Positions 35,319 through 44,699 are shown, numbered from the stretch's first letter. The stretch: 64,000 bases of DNA from Bin55 sp963664665 (GCA_963664665.2 CAXXMH010000004.1:372001-436000); one strand, 5' to 3'. Notes: generated by a model from the sequence alone, not told the origin. Translations and numbers: made by a program.

Positions 35319-37430
35319 CTACACTGATTCCGAGCTGGAATCTGCCTGAGCCCCGATTAGTTCAGCGCGTGCAAATGCTGCGTAACGACCGTCAGGTCGC
35401 GCGATCAGCTCTGAGTGAGTGCCGATTTCGACGATTCGACCATGTTCGAGAAGCGCTATTCGATGCGCGTTCTGTATGGTGGACAACCGATGCGTGATCA
35501 ACAAGATGATTTTCGCGGTTCCCCATGCGGCTAAATTGGCGAGAACAAGCTGCTCGTTGCGCGCATCCAAAGATCCGGTTGGTTCATCCAGAATCAGAAT
35601 CGGCGTGTCACGAACGACAGCTCGCGCGATAGATATTCGCTGACGTTGCCCAGCGGAAAGCTTGCCTCCGCGTTCGCCGAGTTCAGTGTCATATCCTTTT
35701 TCTAAATCTTCGATGAATGAGTCAGCTGCCGCGATTTCCGCAGCACGTTGAATCTGAGCACGACTGACTTGACCCGCTCCAAATGAGATGTTGTTGGCAA
35801 CCGTTTCATTGAACAGGACGTTCTTTTGAAGCGCAATTGCGCAATTGCGTCGTACATCAGAAATACGTAACTCACGCAAATCGACATCGTTGATCGTAAC
35901 GTGACCTTGATCGGGGTCGAATAGGCGAAGGAGTAACGACATCATCGTGGATTTCCCTGAACCAGTCGCGCCGACAATCGCCGTTATCGTTCCGGCATCG
36001 GCGTTGAGAGATAGATCCGAAAGTACGGCCTGCGCTTCCTGCTTATACCGGAACGAGACCCGATCCCATGTAACGGTCTGAATCGGAGTCGGGTATGGTG
36101 CTGGATTTGGGTATTCGGTGACTTCCAATGGTGTCTCTAGTAGGTCAAACGCGCGTCGAAGCGCGATGAACAGGTCCTGCATCCGCATCCAGATACCCAG
36201 CAGATACCTCGCGCTCCCCGACAAAGATTGGATTCGACCTCGCGCAATTTCGAATGCGCCGAGATTCCAAATCGCGAATCCAATCAAAGCTGCGACTGCG
36301 GCTCCGAGGAAGGTTTCTCGTTCAACGATGACCCAATTCGCAAGGACATATTCGGATCCGATCACGAGGGTTCCACCCAGAAAGGCAATGGCGAGCGTGA
36401 GCAGGACCATGTCAAGCCTTAAGTGATACGCTGCATCTAAGGCTCGTTTTGAGTCTTCATCAAACTGTTCGTGGATTTGACGCTCGGAACCATTCGCCTT
36501 GATTACTTTGACGGCCGTGAAGGTCTCTTGGATGCGTGAAGTGAGGTTGCTATTCGCAACGCGGTTTGCGAGCGATCGCCGTTGGATGCGTCGTGTTGAT
36601 TTCACCAAAAGCAAAACAAACGGTACTGCTGCAATCAACGCAAATCCAGCGATCAACGGGTCAAATGCAATTACGATCGCGAATGCAAACAGAACGCTGT
36701 AAAAAAGTGTCATTAATGGCGACACAATGGCGCCTTGGATGAGATTCACAATCATTGCGCTGTCTTGGAAGACGCGAAATATCGTATCGCCCACCCTGGC
36801 GTCGTCGTGATAACGGAGGGAGAGCGACTCTGCACGTTCGACCATCGCGACGCGAAGATTCTGATTGACGCTTTGCCAAACCCACGTCGTGTAGTACCAA
36901 GTTGCGAATCCGAGTAGACCAAAGAAAACGCCCCCCAAGATTCCCCATAGGATGAGTCGATCGCGAATGGTTCGACGCTGATCGGGTGTCAGTTGCTCGA
37001 CGGGTGAGATTTCATCTGACTCCCCGGTTTCGATGAGTGCGTTCTCTAAGTCATCGGGTTTCGATGTCTCGCCGAGTTGTCGTGGGTCGGTGGTGATGTA
37101 TTCGTCACCCACGAACAGCACCGTGGCCTGAAGAGGCTGGAGTTTATCGCCAACGAGTACTTTGTTCATGAATAGGTCGGTGCCAAGAAAAGTCACCGCC
37201 ATACCCGTTATCACACCAACTCCAGCTAGAGCGAGCAGTGTTAGCATGTGTACCAATAGAGGTCGCATATACGGCCATGTCTTGAGCGCAAGCCCCAACA
37301 TGGCGAGTAATGTCAATTTAGGAGGGTCAGGTTCGCTCGATTCAAGCGAATAGCCGTCTAGGAGAGGTAGCTGATTCAACTTCGTTGGGTTTGCTAAGTT
37401 AACGCGCGCTGAGTTGGTGGTAGGTTGCAT
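35319..37430 (-). CDS. ABC exporter half-transporter, B-type
   Basis: A protein of 703 residues. The membrane domain has an enlarged hydrophilic loop after the first span (about residues 95-150, acidic, containing DKLQPLQATVLFVGDEY), longer than in the B-type half at 22757. Core motif: VGDTIFRVFQDSAMIV. ATPase domain: Walker A GATGSGKST (about 485), signature LSAGQRQR (about 589), Walker B ILILDEPTGSLD (about 610), ITHR. First gene of a two-gene exporter operon with the A-type half. Substrate unknown. Confidence 0.93.
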   Translation of the reverse strand: MQPTTNSARVNLANPTKLNQLPLLDGYSLESSEPDPPKLTLLAMLGLALKTWPYMRPLLVHMLTLLALAGVGVITGMAVTFLGTDLFMNKVLVGDKLQPLQATVLFVGDEYITTDPRQLGETSKPDDLENALIETGESDEISPVEQLTPDQRRTIRDRLILWGILGGVFFGLLGFATWYYTTWVWQSVNQNLRVAMVERAESLSLRYHDDARVGDTIFRVFQDSAMIVNLIQGAIVSPLMTLFYSVLFAFAIVIAFDPLIAGFALIAAVPFVLLLVKSTRRIQRRSLANRVANSNLTSRIQETFTAVKVIKANGSERQIHEQFDEDSKRALDAAYHLRLDMVLLTLAIAFLGGTLVIGSEYVLANWVIVERETFLGAAVAALIGFAIWNLGAFEIARGRIQSLSGSARYLLGIWMRMQDLFIALRRAFDLLETPLEVTEYPNPAPYPTPIQTVTWDRVSFRYKQEAQAVLSDLSLNADAGTITAIVGATGSGKSTMMSLLLRLFDPDQGHVTINDVDLRELRISDVRRNCAIALQKNVLFNETVANNISFGAGQVSRAQIQRAAEIAAADSFIEDLEKGYDTELGERGGKLSAGQRQRISIARAVVRDTPILILDEPTGSLDARNEQLVLANLAAWGTAKIILLITHRLSTIQNAHRIALLEHGRIVEIGTHSELIARPDGRYAAFARAELIGAQADSSSESV

Positions 37431-37549
37431 ACAGGGTTCGGAACGTTAACACGCGCGTGCCACCGGATTTAACCTCAATGAGGCGTGTGGCCACAATCCG
37501 CCTTTTCACCGAAAGGCATAATCAGAAGACTTCACGTAGAGGCAGCGGC

Positions 37550-38185
37550 ATGGCCGAAATCAATGTAGCAGAAATCAAGCCAGTTGGCGAATTTGGATCG
37601 AAAGCTTGGTGTGAAGCGTGTGCGGCATATGGTGTTCGGCTCTTAGAAGAGGGTGACCTCCCGAGCGATCTTAATTGGGGGTTTAGTGAGATTTACACGC
37701 ATCCCCCAGCGCGTCTGTTGACAGATGGCCGTGAACAAGCTGCGTACTACATCATGGTGAAGGACGGTGAAATCAGCGGCGGCGATGGCGCCCCCGACGA
37801 ATGTCGAGCGCTACCGGGCTTTCATGTTGAATTGCAGTGGGCAGCAATATGTAACCAGTCGGCTGCGAAATATGGTCGCGAAGGTCAACGTCAGCGATCC
37901 TTAGATGAACAGGTCATGTATAAGGCGATCGAAGAGTATGTCGGTCGACCTAATCCTTTGGACTTTAAACGTCGCCCGCAAGCGGTTTGGCCTCCGGCAG
38001 TTGGTGCGGCGTTAAGCAAAGGTGGTGAAGAGGGTGGCGGCTTGCACAACATCGCGGCTTCATTACAGGCGCCGTCACCTGAATTTGCTGAGTTTCCGAC
38101 GACTGAACTTCGCGTACCAGTGTTCACCGCGATGAGTGAGGACCAGAAGCAGACTTTTCTGCAGATGCTCGCCGTAAAAACATAG
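37550..38185 (+). CDS. Hypothetical protein
   Basis: A protein of 211 residues from ATG 37550, preceded by AGAGGCAG; a longer frame from 37457 runs through the promoter region. No signal peptide, membrane span or catalytic motif recognised. Visible features are KAWCEACAAYGVRLL near residue 18, WGFSEIYTHPP near 45 and a Gly/Glu-rich linker (SKGGEEGGGLHNI) near 155. The family is unknown to me. It is transcribed divergently from the exporter operon across about 120 bp, and precedes the Fur-box-controlled receptor in the same direction by 180 bp. Confidence 0.65.
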   Translation: MAEINVAEIKPVGEFGSKAWCEACAAYGVRLLEEGDLPSDLNWGFSEIYTHPPARLLTDGREQAAYYIMVKDGEISGGDGAPDECRALPGFHVELQWAAICNQSAAKYGREGQRQRSLDEQVMYKAIEEYVGRPNPLDFKRRPQAVWPPAVGAALSKGGEEGGGLHNIAASLQAPSPEFAEFPTTELRVPVFTAMSEDQKQTFLQMLAVKT

Positions 38186-38313
38186 CGTTGCTCTAAGGCG
38201 CGGTTTCGAGCTTCGTCGAGGAGCTATGAAGACATAAGGCGCGAATTTTCGCGTCGAAATCAACTTTCCGATTAAACCCCGCTACGACTCAGTATTTGTT
38301 AAAAAGAAACCTA

Positions 38314-38332
38314 AATGAGAATAAGTATCATT
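38314..38332. promoter_or_regulatory. Fur box
   Basis: AATGAGAATAAGTATCATT closely fits the 19-bp Fur operator pattern AATGATAATnATTATCATT. It lies 33 bp upstream of the receptor start, where Fe(II)-Fur would block transcription when iron is plentiful. Confidence 0.75.
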
Positions 38333-38364
38333 AACGTTTCTTTTATTGACCAGATCGAGATAGA

Positions 38365-40698
38365 GTGCGACCTCACCTACGAGTTTCCGATGCCGTAAAA
38401 CGACAGCTGCGTCGGATCGCTTTTACTACGTCCACCCTGAAAGCTATCTTCTGGGCTGTTTGCGTTCTTGGGGTTTACTCAGCTGTATGCGCTGACGAGG
38501 ATGAACAAACCGAAGATGATCCACGACTAGAGACCGTGACGATCGTGGCGTCTGGATCGGATCAGTTCGCGCGTGTGCCTGGCGCTGCGACGATTATTGA
38601 TCGCGAACAGCTTGAAAGGTTCGCGTATGCAGACGTTCAGCGAGCGCTTCGGCAAGCGCCTGGGATTGCACTGCAGGTAGAAGATGGGTTTGGTTTGCGA
38701 CCTAACATCAGTATTCGTGGTGTCGCGAGTGAGCGAAGTGGACGGATCACTTTACTGGAAGACAACGTGCTCATCGCACCGGCTCCGTACTCAGCGCCTT
38801 CAGCCTATTACTTTCCTACCGCGGGACGAATGCACAGTGTCGAGGTGCTGAAGGGTCCGTCGGCGATCTCGCAAGGCCCGTATACCATCGGAGGCACGTT
38901 GAATTTGGTTTCCACGCCGATTCCTGCTCGCACGCAAGGCTATGCCATGGCGCATTTCGGTGAACATGCTTCGCAACGTGTTCACGCTTGGCAGAGTTTT
39001 GCGACCGGTGAAGACGTACGAGGTCTCTTAGAGACGCACCAATGGTTTTCAAATGGCTATCAGGACATCGATCGATCGGACGCCAATACAGGATTAGACG
39101 TACGGGACTACACCGCGAAACTGCGATTTGAGCTCACTTCAAATCAGTCATTCGAACTCAAATTACAGTCTGCGGATCAAACTTCTCAGCAAACTTACCT
39201 CGGATTGAGCGACCACGACTTTTCTGACAATCCCTATCGTAGATATGGTGTTTCGGCATTAGATGAAATCACTACATCACATCAACAGGGCATCGTCACG
39301 TACGCGTTCGATATGAGCGATGCCACCCAGCTTCGGATCTCCGCATATCGAAACAACCACGAAAGAACTTGGTTCAAGACGGAAGGCATCGACTTCGACG
39401 GTAGCGAGCGTGCAGAGTCGTTAAGTCGAACCTCGTGGTCAAACGTGATTCGCGCGGTAAATCGAGGCGAAGGCATCGGAGAAGCGTCATGGGCAGACTT
39501 GAACGGCATCCTGGAAGGCACGCTCGATACGCTACCTGGAAGCATCCAACTGAGAGCCAACGCGAGGAAATACTTTTCGCACGGCATTCAAGCTTGGATG
39601 AGTCATCGAACAGAACTCGGTGATGCGCTTCACAATTTTGAGGTGAGTCTGCGAGTACATGCGGACGAAGAAGATCGATTACAGAGGAATAGTTCGTACC
39701 ATCAGGAAAGTGGCGATCTCGTGCTTGATGATGTTGGGTTATTAGGCAATGCGGGTAATCGAATCCAGGAAGCACAAGCAATAGCGCTATACGTAAAGAA
39801 CACCATCGAGTTAGGCAAGCTTACGTTTACCCCTGGTGTGCGCTTCGAGAGTATTAATCAGAATAGAGCACGATATGAAATTCGAGATGGGCGTACGAGC
39901 GATCCATCTTCGCGAGCGATCAACAACCTTCGGAGCACGCGAGAAAACCACTCACGAGTTTGGTCACCTGGGGTTGGTGCGAGTTACAAAACAACCGACC
40001 GTACATGGGTTCATTTCGGTGCCCACCGAGGGTTTACGGCGCCTAGCAATGCGCCAGGGGTGAAGGAAGAATCCGCGTGGATATTCGAAACAGGGATTCG
40101 TTACGTCAGTGAAGTGTTGCCGTTAACCGCCGATGTAGTTGGGTTTCTCACTGACTACGACAATCTATTAGGCGAGTGCACAGCGTCATCAGGCGCGGAT
40201 TGCGATATCGGAGACGCCTTCAACGGCGACGCAGCGACGGTGACCGGAGTGGAAGCCCAAGTCACGTCCGAACTGGTGGTCAATAGGGGATTTTCGGTCC
40301 CGCTTAATCTCAGTTTAACTTTATTCAATGGCCGATTCGACACCGACGTCGCGGACACTGATTTTTTTGGCGATGTTAATAGTGGCGACCCGATCCCGTA
40401 TTTGCCTGAATCACAGCTTCAATTCACGATCGGCATGGTAAAGCAACCATTTGAAGGTTTCTTGAGCGTAAGCCGTGTCGGTGATTTGTGCGTTCGAGCA
40501 TCGTGCGGCATATACGAGAAAGTTGACAGCTTGGTCACGGTGGATGTGGCTGGCAACTATGTCTTTAGTGAGTCCTTTGCTGTATTTGGTCGTGTCGAAA
40601 ACGTGCTAAGCGAAGACGCGATTGTTTCCCGCCACCCTTATGGCGCGAGGCCAAATAAAGCAAGAACGGTCTCCGTCGGAGCTACTTTAGATTGGTGA
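38365..40698 (+). CDS. TonB-dependent receptor, FecA-like, iron-regulated
   Basis: A protein of 777 residues from GTG 38365. Signal peptide ending near AVCADEDEQ (about residue 43), TonB-box-like ETVTIVAS, plug domain (about 65-185: RVPGAATIIDREQLERF, ALRQAPGIALQ, SIRGVASERSG, VEVLKGPSAISQGPYTIGG), then a barrel ending VSVGATLDW with the expected C-terminal aromatic residue. GIALQVEDG and the plug pattern resemble ferric-dicitrate (FecA)-type receptors without the N-terminal signalling domain. A good Fur box precedes it. It takes up a ferric chelate in the outer membrane; the ligand is unproven. An IS1595 element starts 6 bp after its stop. Confidence 0.9.
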   Translation: MRPHLRVSDAVKRQLRRIAFTTSTLKAIFWAVCVLGVYSAVCADEDEQTEDDPRLETVTIVASGSDQFARVPGAATIIDREQLERFAYADVQRALRQAPGIALQVEDGFGLRPNISIRGVASERSGRITLLEDNVLIAPAPYSAPSAYYFPTAGRMHSVEVLKGPSAISQGPYTIGGTLNLVSTPIPARTQGYAMAHFGEHASQRVHAWQSFATGEDVRGLLETHQWFSNGYQDIDRSDANTGLDVRDYTAKLRFELTSNQSFELKLQSADQTSQQTYLGLSDHDFSDNPYRRYGVSALDEITTSHQQGIVTYAFDMSDATQLRISAYRNNHERTWFKTEGIDFDGSERAESLSRTSWSNVIRAVNRGEGIGEASWADLNGILEGTLDTLPGSIQLRANARKYFSHGIQAWMSHRTELGDALHNFEVSLRVHADEEDRLQRNSSYHQESGDLVLDDVGLLGNAGNRIQEAQAIALYVKNTIELGKLTFTPGVRFESINQNRARYEIRDGRTSDPSSRAINNLRSTRENHSRVWSPGVGASYKTTDRTWVHFGAHRGFTAPSNAPGVKEESAWIFETGIRYVSEVLPLTADVVGFLTDYDNLLGECTASSGADCDIGDAFNGDAATVTGVEAQVTSELVVNRGFSVPLNLSLTLFNGRFDTDVADTDFFGDVNSGDPIPYLPESQLQFTIGMVKQPFEGFLSVSRVGDLCVRASCGIYEKVDSLVTVDVAGNYVFSESFAVFGRVENVLSEDAIVSRHPYGARPNKARTVSVGATLDW

Positions 40699-40704
40699 TA
40701 CTCA

Positions 40705-40728
40705 TAGGGGAATACTGATTTAACTACA
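40705..40728. repeat. Left terminal inverted repeat of IS1595 copy 1
   Basis: 24 bp, identical to the reverse complement of 41982-42005. Confidence 0.9.
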
Positions 40729-40806
40729 AAACCTCAAACTACGACACAAGTTGTCGCGTAAATTAGGAGAATTTTGTTCTTCAACCGATCTTTTTCGACG
40801 ACGCTT

Positions 40807-41760
40807 ATGGTTCGATTACGTGACGCACGACGCCCACGCCAAGGCATGTCACTTGCCCAGTTTCTTGATGATTTCGCGCCTGACGAAGCCGCAGCGGAAG
40901 CCTGGTTCATAGACCGTCGCTGGCCTGACGGGTTACGATGTGCGCATTGCCATTCCGCCCGCATCGCCGAACGTGCGAATCGTCAGCCCATGCCGTACTG
41001 GTGCCGTGACTGTCGCCGTTACTTTTCGGTGAAAACCAACTCGGTCATGCATCGTTCCCCACTTGGTTGTCGAATCTGGGCGGCGGCGGTCTATCTGATG
41101 CTAACCAGCTTGAAAGGTGTTGCGAGTACGAAGCTGACGCGCGACCTTGGGATCACGCAGAAATCCGCGTGGCATCTCGGTCATCGCATTCGTGCGGCAT
41201 TCGCCATTGGGGAGGACCGTTTATTGATGGGACCGGTCGAGATCGACGAGACCTACATCGGGGGTAAAGCCAAGAACCAGCATGCTTCGCAGCGCGACGG
41301 CAAGCGGGGTGTGGATGGTAAATGGGCTGTGGTGGGGATCTGGGATCGTGCGACCGGGCATGTGCACGCGGAAGCGGTCGACGACACCAAGAAGGATGAG
41401 TTACAGGGTTATCTCGAAGAGAACGTTATGCCACGTGCGACCGTGTATTCGGATCACGCTTCGAGCTACGACGACCTGCCACAACCACACGAAGCCGTGC
41501 AACATGGGATCGGTGAATACGTCCGTGGACGGGTTCACACCAACGGGATCGAGTCGTTCTGGTCGATGCTGAAACGCGGCTACGTTGGGATCTACCACAA
41601 GTTCTCCCAGCAGCACCTCGACCGGTACGTGAAAGAGTATGCGGAACGTCGCAACTTACGCGAACTCGATACGGTCGCGCAGATGTCGCAGCTGGTTTCG
41701 CGGTTTTCGAAGGTGCAGTTGTCCTGGGCTGACTTGGTCCAACACGGCGCGACGACCTGA
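40807..41760 (+). CDS. IS1595-family transposase
   Basis: A protein of 317 residues from ATG 40807, the position matching the start of the second copy; the frame opens at 40774. N-terminal zinc ribbon (CAHCHSARIA ... YWCRDCRRYFSVKT, about residues 47-82). The DDE-type catalytic core includes EIDETYIGGKAKN (first Asp), TVYSDHASSYDD (second Asp) and HTNGIESFWSMLKRGY (third acidic position). It cuts and pastes the surrounding element. It is intact and possibly active. It is about 85% similar by eye to the broken copy at 49068-50035. Confidence 0.93.
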   Translation: MVRLRDARRPRQGMSLAQFLDDFAPDEAAAEAWFIDRRWPDGLRCAHCHSARIAERANRQPMPYWCRDCRRYFSVKTNSVMHRSPLGCRIWAAAVYLMLTSLKGVASTKLTRDLGITQKSAWHLGHRIRAAFAIGEDRLLMGPVEIDETYIGGKAKNQHASQRDGKRGVDGKWAVVGIWDRATGHVHAEAVDDTKKDELQGYLEENVMPRATVYSDHASSYDDLPQPHEAVQHGIGEYVRGRVHTNGIESFWSMLKRGYVGIYHKFSQQHLDRYVKEYAERRNLRELDTVAQMSQLVSRFSKVQLSWADLVQHGATT

Positions 41761-41981
41761 TCGTCGCCATAGCCGATCTCGGACTAGTTTATTCACGCGT
41801 TCGAAGCGCCTGCTTCGACCACTGTTTACGTCGCGAGGATACGTATCACCGGTGCCCGCCGTGAAAGAAGCGTATTCCTCATCCAATCGAACGGTGTACT
41901 GTCGTTAGATCGAAATCGATCGATCGAATACTAACGAATAAATCCTATCGAACCATCAAATATTGCAGTTTCATCCCCGTG

Positions 41982-42005
41982 TGTAGTTAAATCAGTATTC
42001 CCCTA
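41982..42005. repeat. Right terminal inverted repeat of IS1595 copy 1
   Basis: 24 bp, perfect inverted match to 40705-40728. Confidence 0.9.
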
Positions 42006-42190
42006 GCTAATAACAGGTTCATTGACGTCCACTCGTCGATTTCTTGCAAGAGTATGGTTAAGTGCCGCTTAAATTCACGAATCTCAGCGGGATCATCCGC
42101 GATGTCATGCACCTATATGTGTCCGAGATAGTTCTGAATATGGTTGCGCTGTTCGCACGTCAGGTGCGTGTAGCCTTCGGGCAAGGTGTT
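42006..42190 (-). other. Coding-like remnant next to IS1595 copy 1
   Basis: Read on the minus strand, the stretch encodes LPEGYTHLTCEQRNHIQNYL, an in-frame stop, then VHDIADDPAEIREFKRHL and EIDEWTSMNLL, running into the IS end. It looks like a decayed small gene or transposase fragment cut by the element. The first part faintly resembles transposase N-termini (YTHLTxEQR). Identity uncertain. Confidence 0.25.
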
Positions 42191-42389
42191 TTTTCTTATT
42201 CGTCATTGGAATATTGCTAAATACCTTTGGTGCGTTTTTCTATCTAAAACGCCGGGGGCTAACCTCAGACAGCTGAGGTGCTATGTTGCACTCTGGAATT
42301 CACTAGGGAGAGGTCTTCGACCACGATCGGCACGACATTTTTGCGTAACTGAAACTATCGCCTTTGATGGTGATCAACTGACTTTGGGA

Positions 42390-42600
42390 TAGGAGCAGAT
42401 CAAGAACCGAGGATGCGGCCGTCCTTGTGGGGCGACATTCTCATAAGGGCACTTGTCTAGTCGGTCAGATCATGGTTCAAAGCAGGACGTAGCCGGTTTC
42501 GTAGTGCGTCACGACCAGTTCAGACAGCAGATAGGCGTTCCCGCAACACAGATTAGTAGCCTAACTCCTTGATGATCAACAGCTTCGGATTCACGAAAAG
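42390..42600 (-). pseudogene. Fragment resembling IS21 IstB ATPase
   Basis: Minus-strand translation gives LLIIKELGY then, after a frame change, AYLLSELVVTHYETGYVLL and WGRILGS. These match in order the IstB segments LLIIDELGY, LFFQLVxxRYExGSxxLTSN and WGEVFGD. Stops and frameshifts show decay. It lies between two IS1595-type ends. Confidence 0.4.
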
Positions 42601-42659
42601 GCACAGGCATGCTTCCCACACACCACATTTATATGCCTGATGCAGTTGAATCCCATGTG

Positions 42660-42683
42660 TGCAGCTAAATCAGTATTCGCCTA
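42660..42683. repeat. Decayed IS1595-type terminal repeat
   Basis: It matches the right end of the complete IS copy at 21 of 24 positions, and similarity continues inward. It is the orphan right end of an older related element, 18 bp from the stop of the DAC-like gene. Confidence 0.7.
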
Positions 42684-42701
42684 GTGAAGAGTATCCTCCG
42701 A

Positions 42702-44459
42702 TTACTCCTCGCCATTGGATTCGAGATAGGATTCATTGAAATCAGGATTTGGGACGAATTCTTCAAAGACTATCCAGCCTTCGCCGACATCGCTGGGTTC
42801 TTCGTAAATCGTAGCAAGAGCCGCATTTATCTCGTCACACTGCTGTTGATCAAGGTAGAATCTATTTTTGTTTAGCCAATTGCTTGATTCGTGATAGTCG
42901 TCTTTCGACGAAGATTTCAATACTTCGATAGCCTTGTGAATTGTCGAAGGATTGATTTTTGGAAGTAGAAGAGGAACTACGTCGACGGTGCGATCAGCGG
43001 AAGCGATAACGGCCAGGCGCGGAATGTTGACCGAATAAACGTAACGTATCGCCGAATTGAAACGTGACCCGCGTGCGGGTGAGCATTCAGGGTGTGCGGC
43101 TCCGTCAAGAATCAGACCAATCCCATGACAATCACCTGATGGATCTACTAGTACTGCGCCGTCGATCGCGCTGACCTGTTGAAATAGATCCGGTGTCAAC
43201 CTAGTAGGGATCACGCGTGCACCTTGTTGTTGTAAGCGTTTAGCTTCCCGTTCGGCGTCCTGAGCGACAACGAGAGTACTGCCATGAACCGCGTTCGAAG
43301 CGACTTGGAATAGTTCCATGAAGCGTGAAACATCCGAAGGTCGTGCATTCGGAAAAAGGCGCTCATAAGTGTCTCTTAATTGCACTATCGGGAACCGCTC
43401 CTGCGGCAGCGATGGTATTCCATACCTGCTTATGAGCAGAACTTCGTCGCCACATGACAAGCGCCAGTGATGGTGGGCGAGAAACTCGATCTGAAATACG
43501 TCCTGAGTCGCCCAAGGATTTACCCCTGCAGCTACTTGCCCTAATCCAAAAATCTTCTCACTGTCGGCAACTAGAGAGGTCTGACCTGAAGCCATTTCCA
43601 GTGTCTTTCGAGCCCACCTTGATTCCCTGAAAGGTACAGTTTCAGTAAATGAGAGTGTCATGTCCACAGAACCACTAATCGGATTACTCAACAAGAGTCT
43701 GCCTTTTCCTTGAGTACCTTCATACATGAGAGTTGAAATCATGTTTAAGCGGTCGAAAAGTGTCGAACCTGCTAGTGTTCCATCCTTCAATGCGAAAGAG
43801 GGGGTGTGCATAAAACTCCGCGCGGCTTCCCGGACGATCTCGGTTGCCGGGCGGGATTTGTTAAAAAGTCGACCCGGATCAGGACGAAGCAATTCGTCGT
43901 GCGCTTCGTCGAGCACATGAGTGAGTGCAGCATGGATCAAACTCGTGTGTCCGTTGAAGACTCCATCCGAAACAAGCTCCTTAAGAGGGCGAAAGCGTTC
44001 AAAAACGGCGGTTGGAATCTGCAATATCGGTACGACGTAGAAATTACCTACGGGTGCAGGTCTTCCCGCGAACGATAGTACGTCTTGGTTGATATCGTAT
44101 TCGTCAAGTGACTTTTGAACAGCGCGTCGCACACTATCTCGATATATCTTCTCGGGTTTCTCACGCATGCTTATCTCGTCGCTGTAACGCACGTTCTGGT
44201 CCGGATGGTTGGCGACTTCCGTCTCGATTGATTCGGTTACGTCTTCGAAGAGATCAATAGTCCATTTCCCGTCCTCGGGTTCGACGCACACTTCGTTGCG
44301 ATCGTCTTGATCCGGTATTTTGGTTCCGACAAGGAGGCATTCGACGCCAGCGATCGGTACGCCGAGTTCTTTTAGAATGTCATTCGCTAAATATTCGACT
44401 TTAAGGCGAAAATGGGGTTGATAACTCCACATGAAGAAATAGATTCCTTTACCAACCAT
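42702..44459 (-). CDS. Protein with DisA/diadenylate-cyclase-like C-terminal domain
   Basis: A protein of 585 residues. A DAC-type nucleotide domain lies at about residues 425-505: DGAVLVDPSGDCHGIGLIL (compare DGAIILSDSG in DisA), ARGSRFNSAIRYVYS in place of GxRHR, then LAVIASADRTVDVVPLL. The DGA motif is kept but RHR reads RFN, so cyclase activity is uncertain and the domain could instead sense a nucleotide. The N-terminal about 400 residues are soluble and unassigned, with no DNA-binding helix-hairpin-helix as in DisA. It lies between insertion-sequence remnants, 1.4 kb from a CBASS operon and oppositely oriented. Similar stand-alone DAC-like sensor domains have been predicted in prokaryotic conflict systems. 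Confidence 0.65.
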   Translation of the reverse strand: MVGKGIYFFMWSYQPHFRLKVEYLANDILKELGVPIAGVECLLVGTKIPDQDDRNEVCVEPEDGKWTIDLFEDVTESIETEVANHPDQNVRYSDEISMREKPEKIYRDSVRRAVQKSLDEYDINQDVLSFAGRPAPVGNFYVVPILQIPTAVFERFRPLKELVSDGVFNGHTSLIHAALTHVLDEAHDELLRPDPGRLFNKSRPATEIVREAARSFMHTPSFALKDGTLAGSTLFDRLNMISTLMYEGTQGKGRLLLSNPISGSVDMTLSFTETVPFRESRWARKTLEMASGQTSLVADSEKIFGLGQVAAGVNPWATQDVFQIEFLAHHHWRLSCGDEVLLISRYGIPSLPQERFPIVQLRDTYERLFPNARPSDVSRFMELFQVASNAVHGSTLVVAQDAEREAKRLQQQGARVIPTRLTPDLFQQVSAIDGAVLVDPSGDCHGIGLILDGAAHPECSPARGSRFNSAIRYVYSVNIPRLAVIASADRTVDVVPLLLPKINPSTIHKAIEVLKSSSKDDYHESSNWLNKNRFYLDQQQCDEINAALATIYEEPSDVGEGWIVFEEFVPNPDFNESYLESNGEE

Positions 44460-44699
44460 ACGTTTGACTCATACTTAGTCCTTTACTCAGGGACAATTGC
44501 ACGTTGAAGAACGGCATAGCTTAGCCGACCGAGTTTGACCTCATTAGAGCGTGTGAGAATCATGACATGTGATCTATTCAAAGCGGCTCATGTCGAAAGA
44601 TAAACAGCTACTCGACTACCCCACAGTGACCTTTCAGTTTGACACCATAAATGTGGAGCGCAGTCGCATCTTTGAAATTCCGTATGGAATTCAACGCTC
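44460..44699. other. Upstream region of DAC-like gene
   Basis: About 240 bases that hold no convincing gene. The promoter of the minus-strand DAC-like gene should lie here, although no elements were assigned. Confidence 0.35.

Larger units (their letters stand above)
40705..42005 (+). mobile_element. IS1595-family insertion sequence, complete copy
   Basis: A 1301-bp element with perfect 24-bp terminal inverted repeats (40705-40728 and 41982-42005; outer end TAGGGGAATACTG). It carries one intact transposase gene on the plus strand. The 8-bp flanks differ (GATACTCA left, GCTAATAA right), so no target duplication survives. It sits 6 bp after the iron-receptor stop and marks the left edge of the defence island. 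A decayed related end is found at 42660-42683. Confidence 0.85.

Noticed and set aside
40697..42013. Target-site duplication around IS1595 copy 1
   Set aside because: The 8-bp flanks GATACTCA and GCTAATAA do not match.
42250..42300. CCTCAG/CTGAGG hairpin as a riboswitch or terminator
   Set aside because: It is short, has no T-run and lies inside decayed IS sequence.
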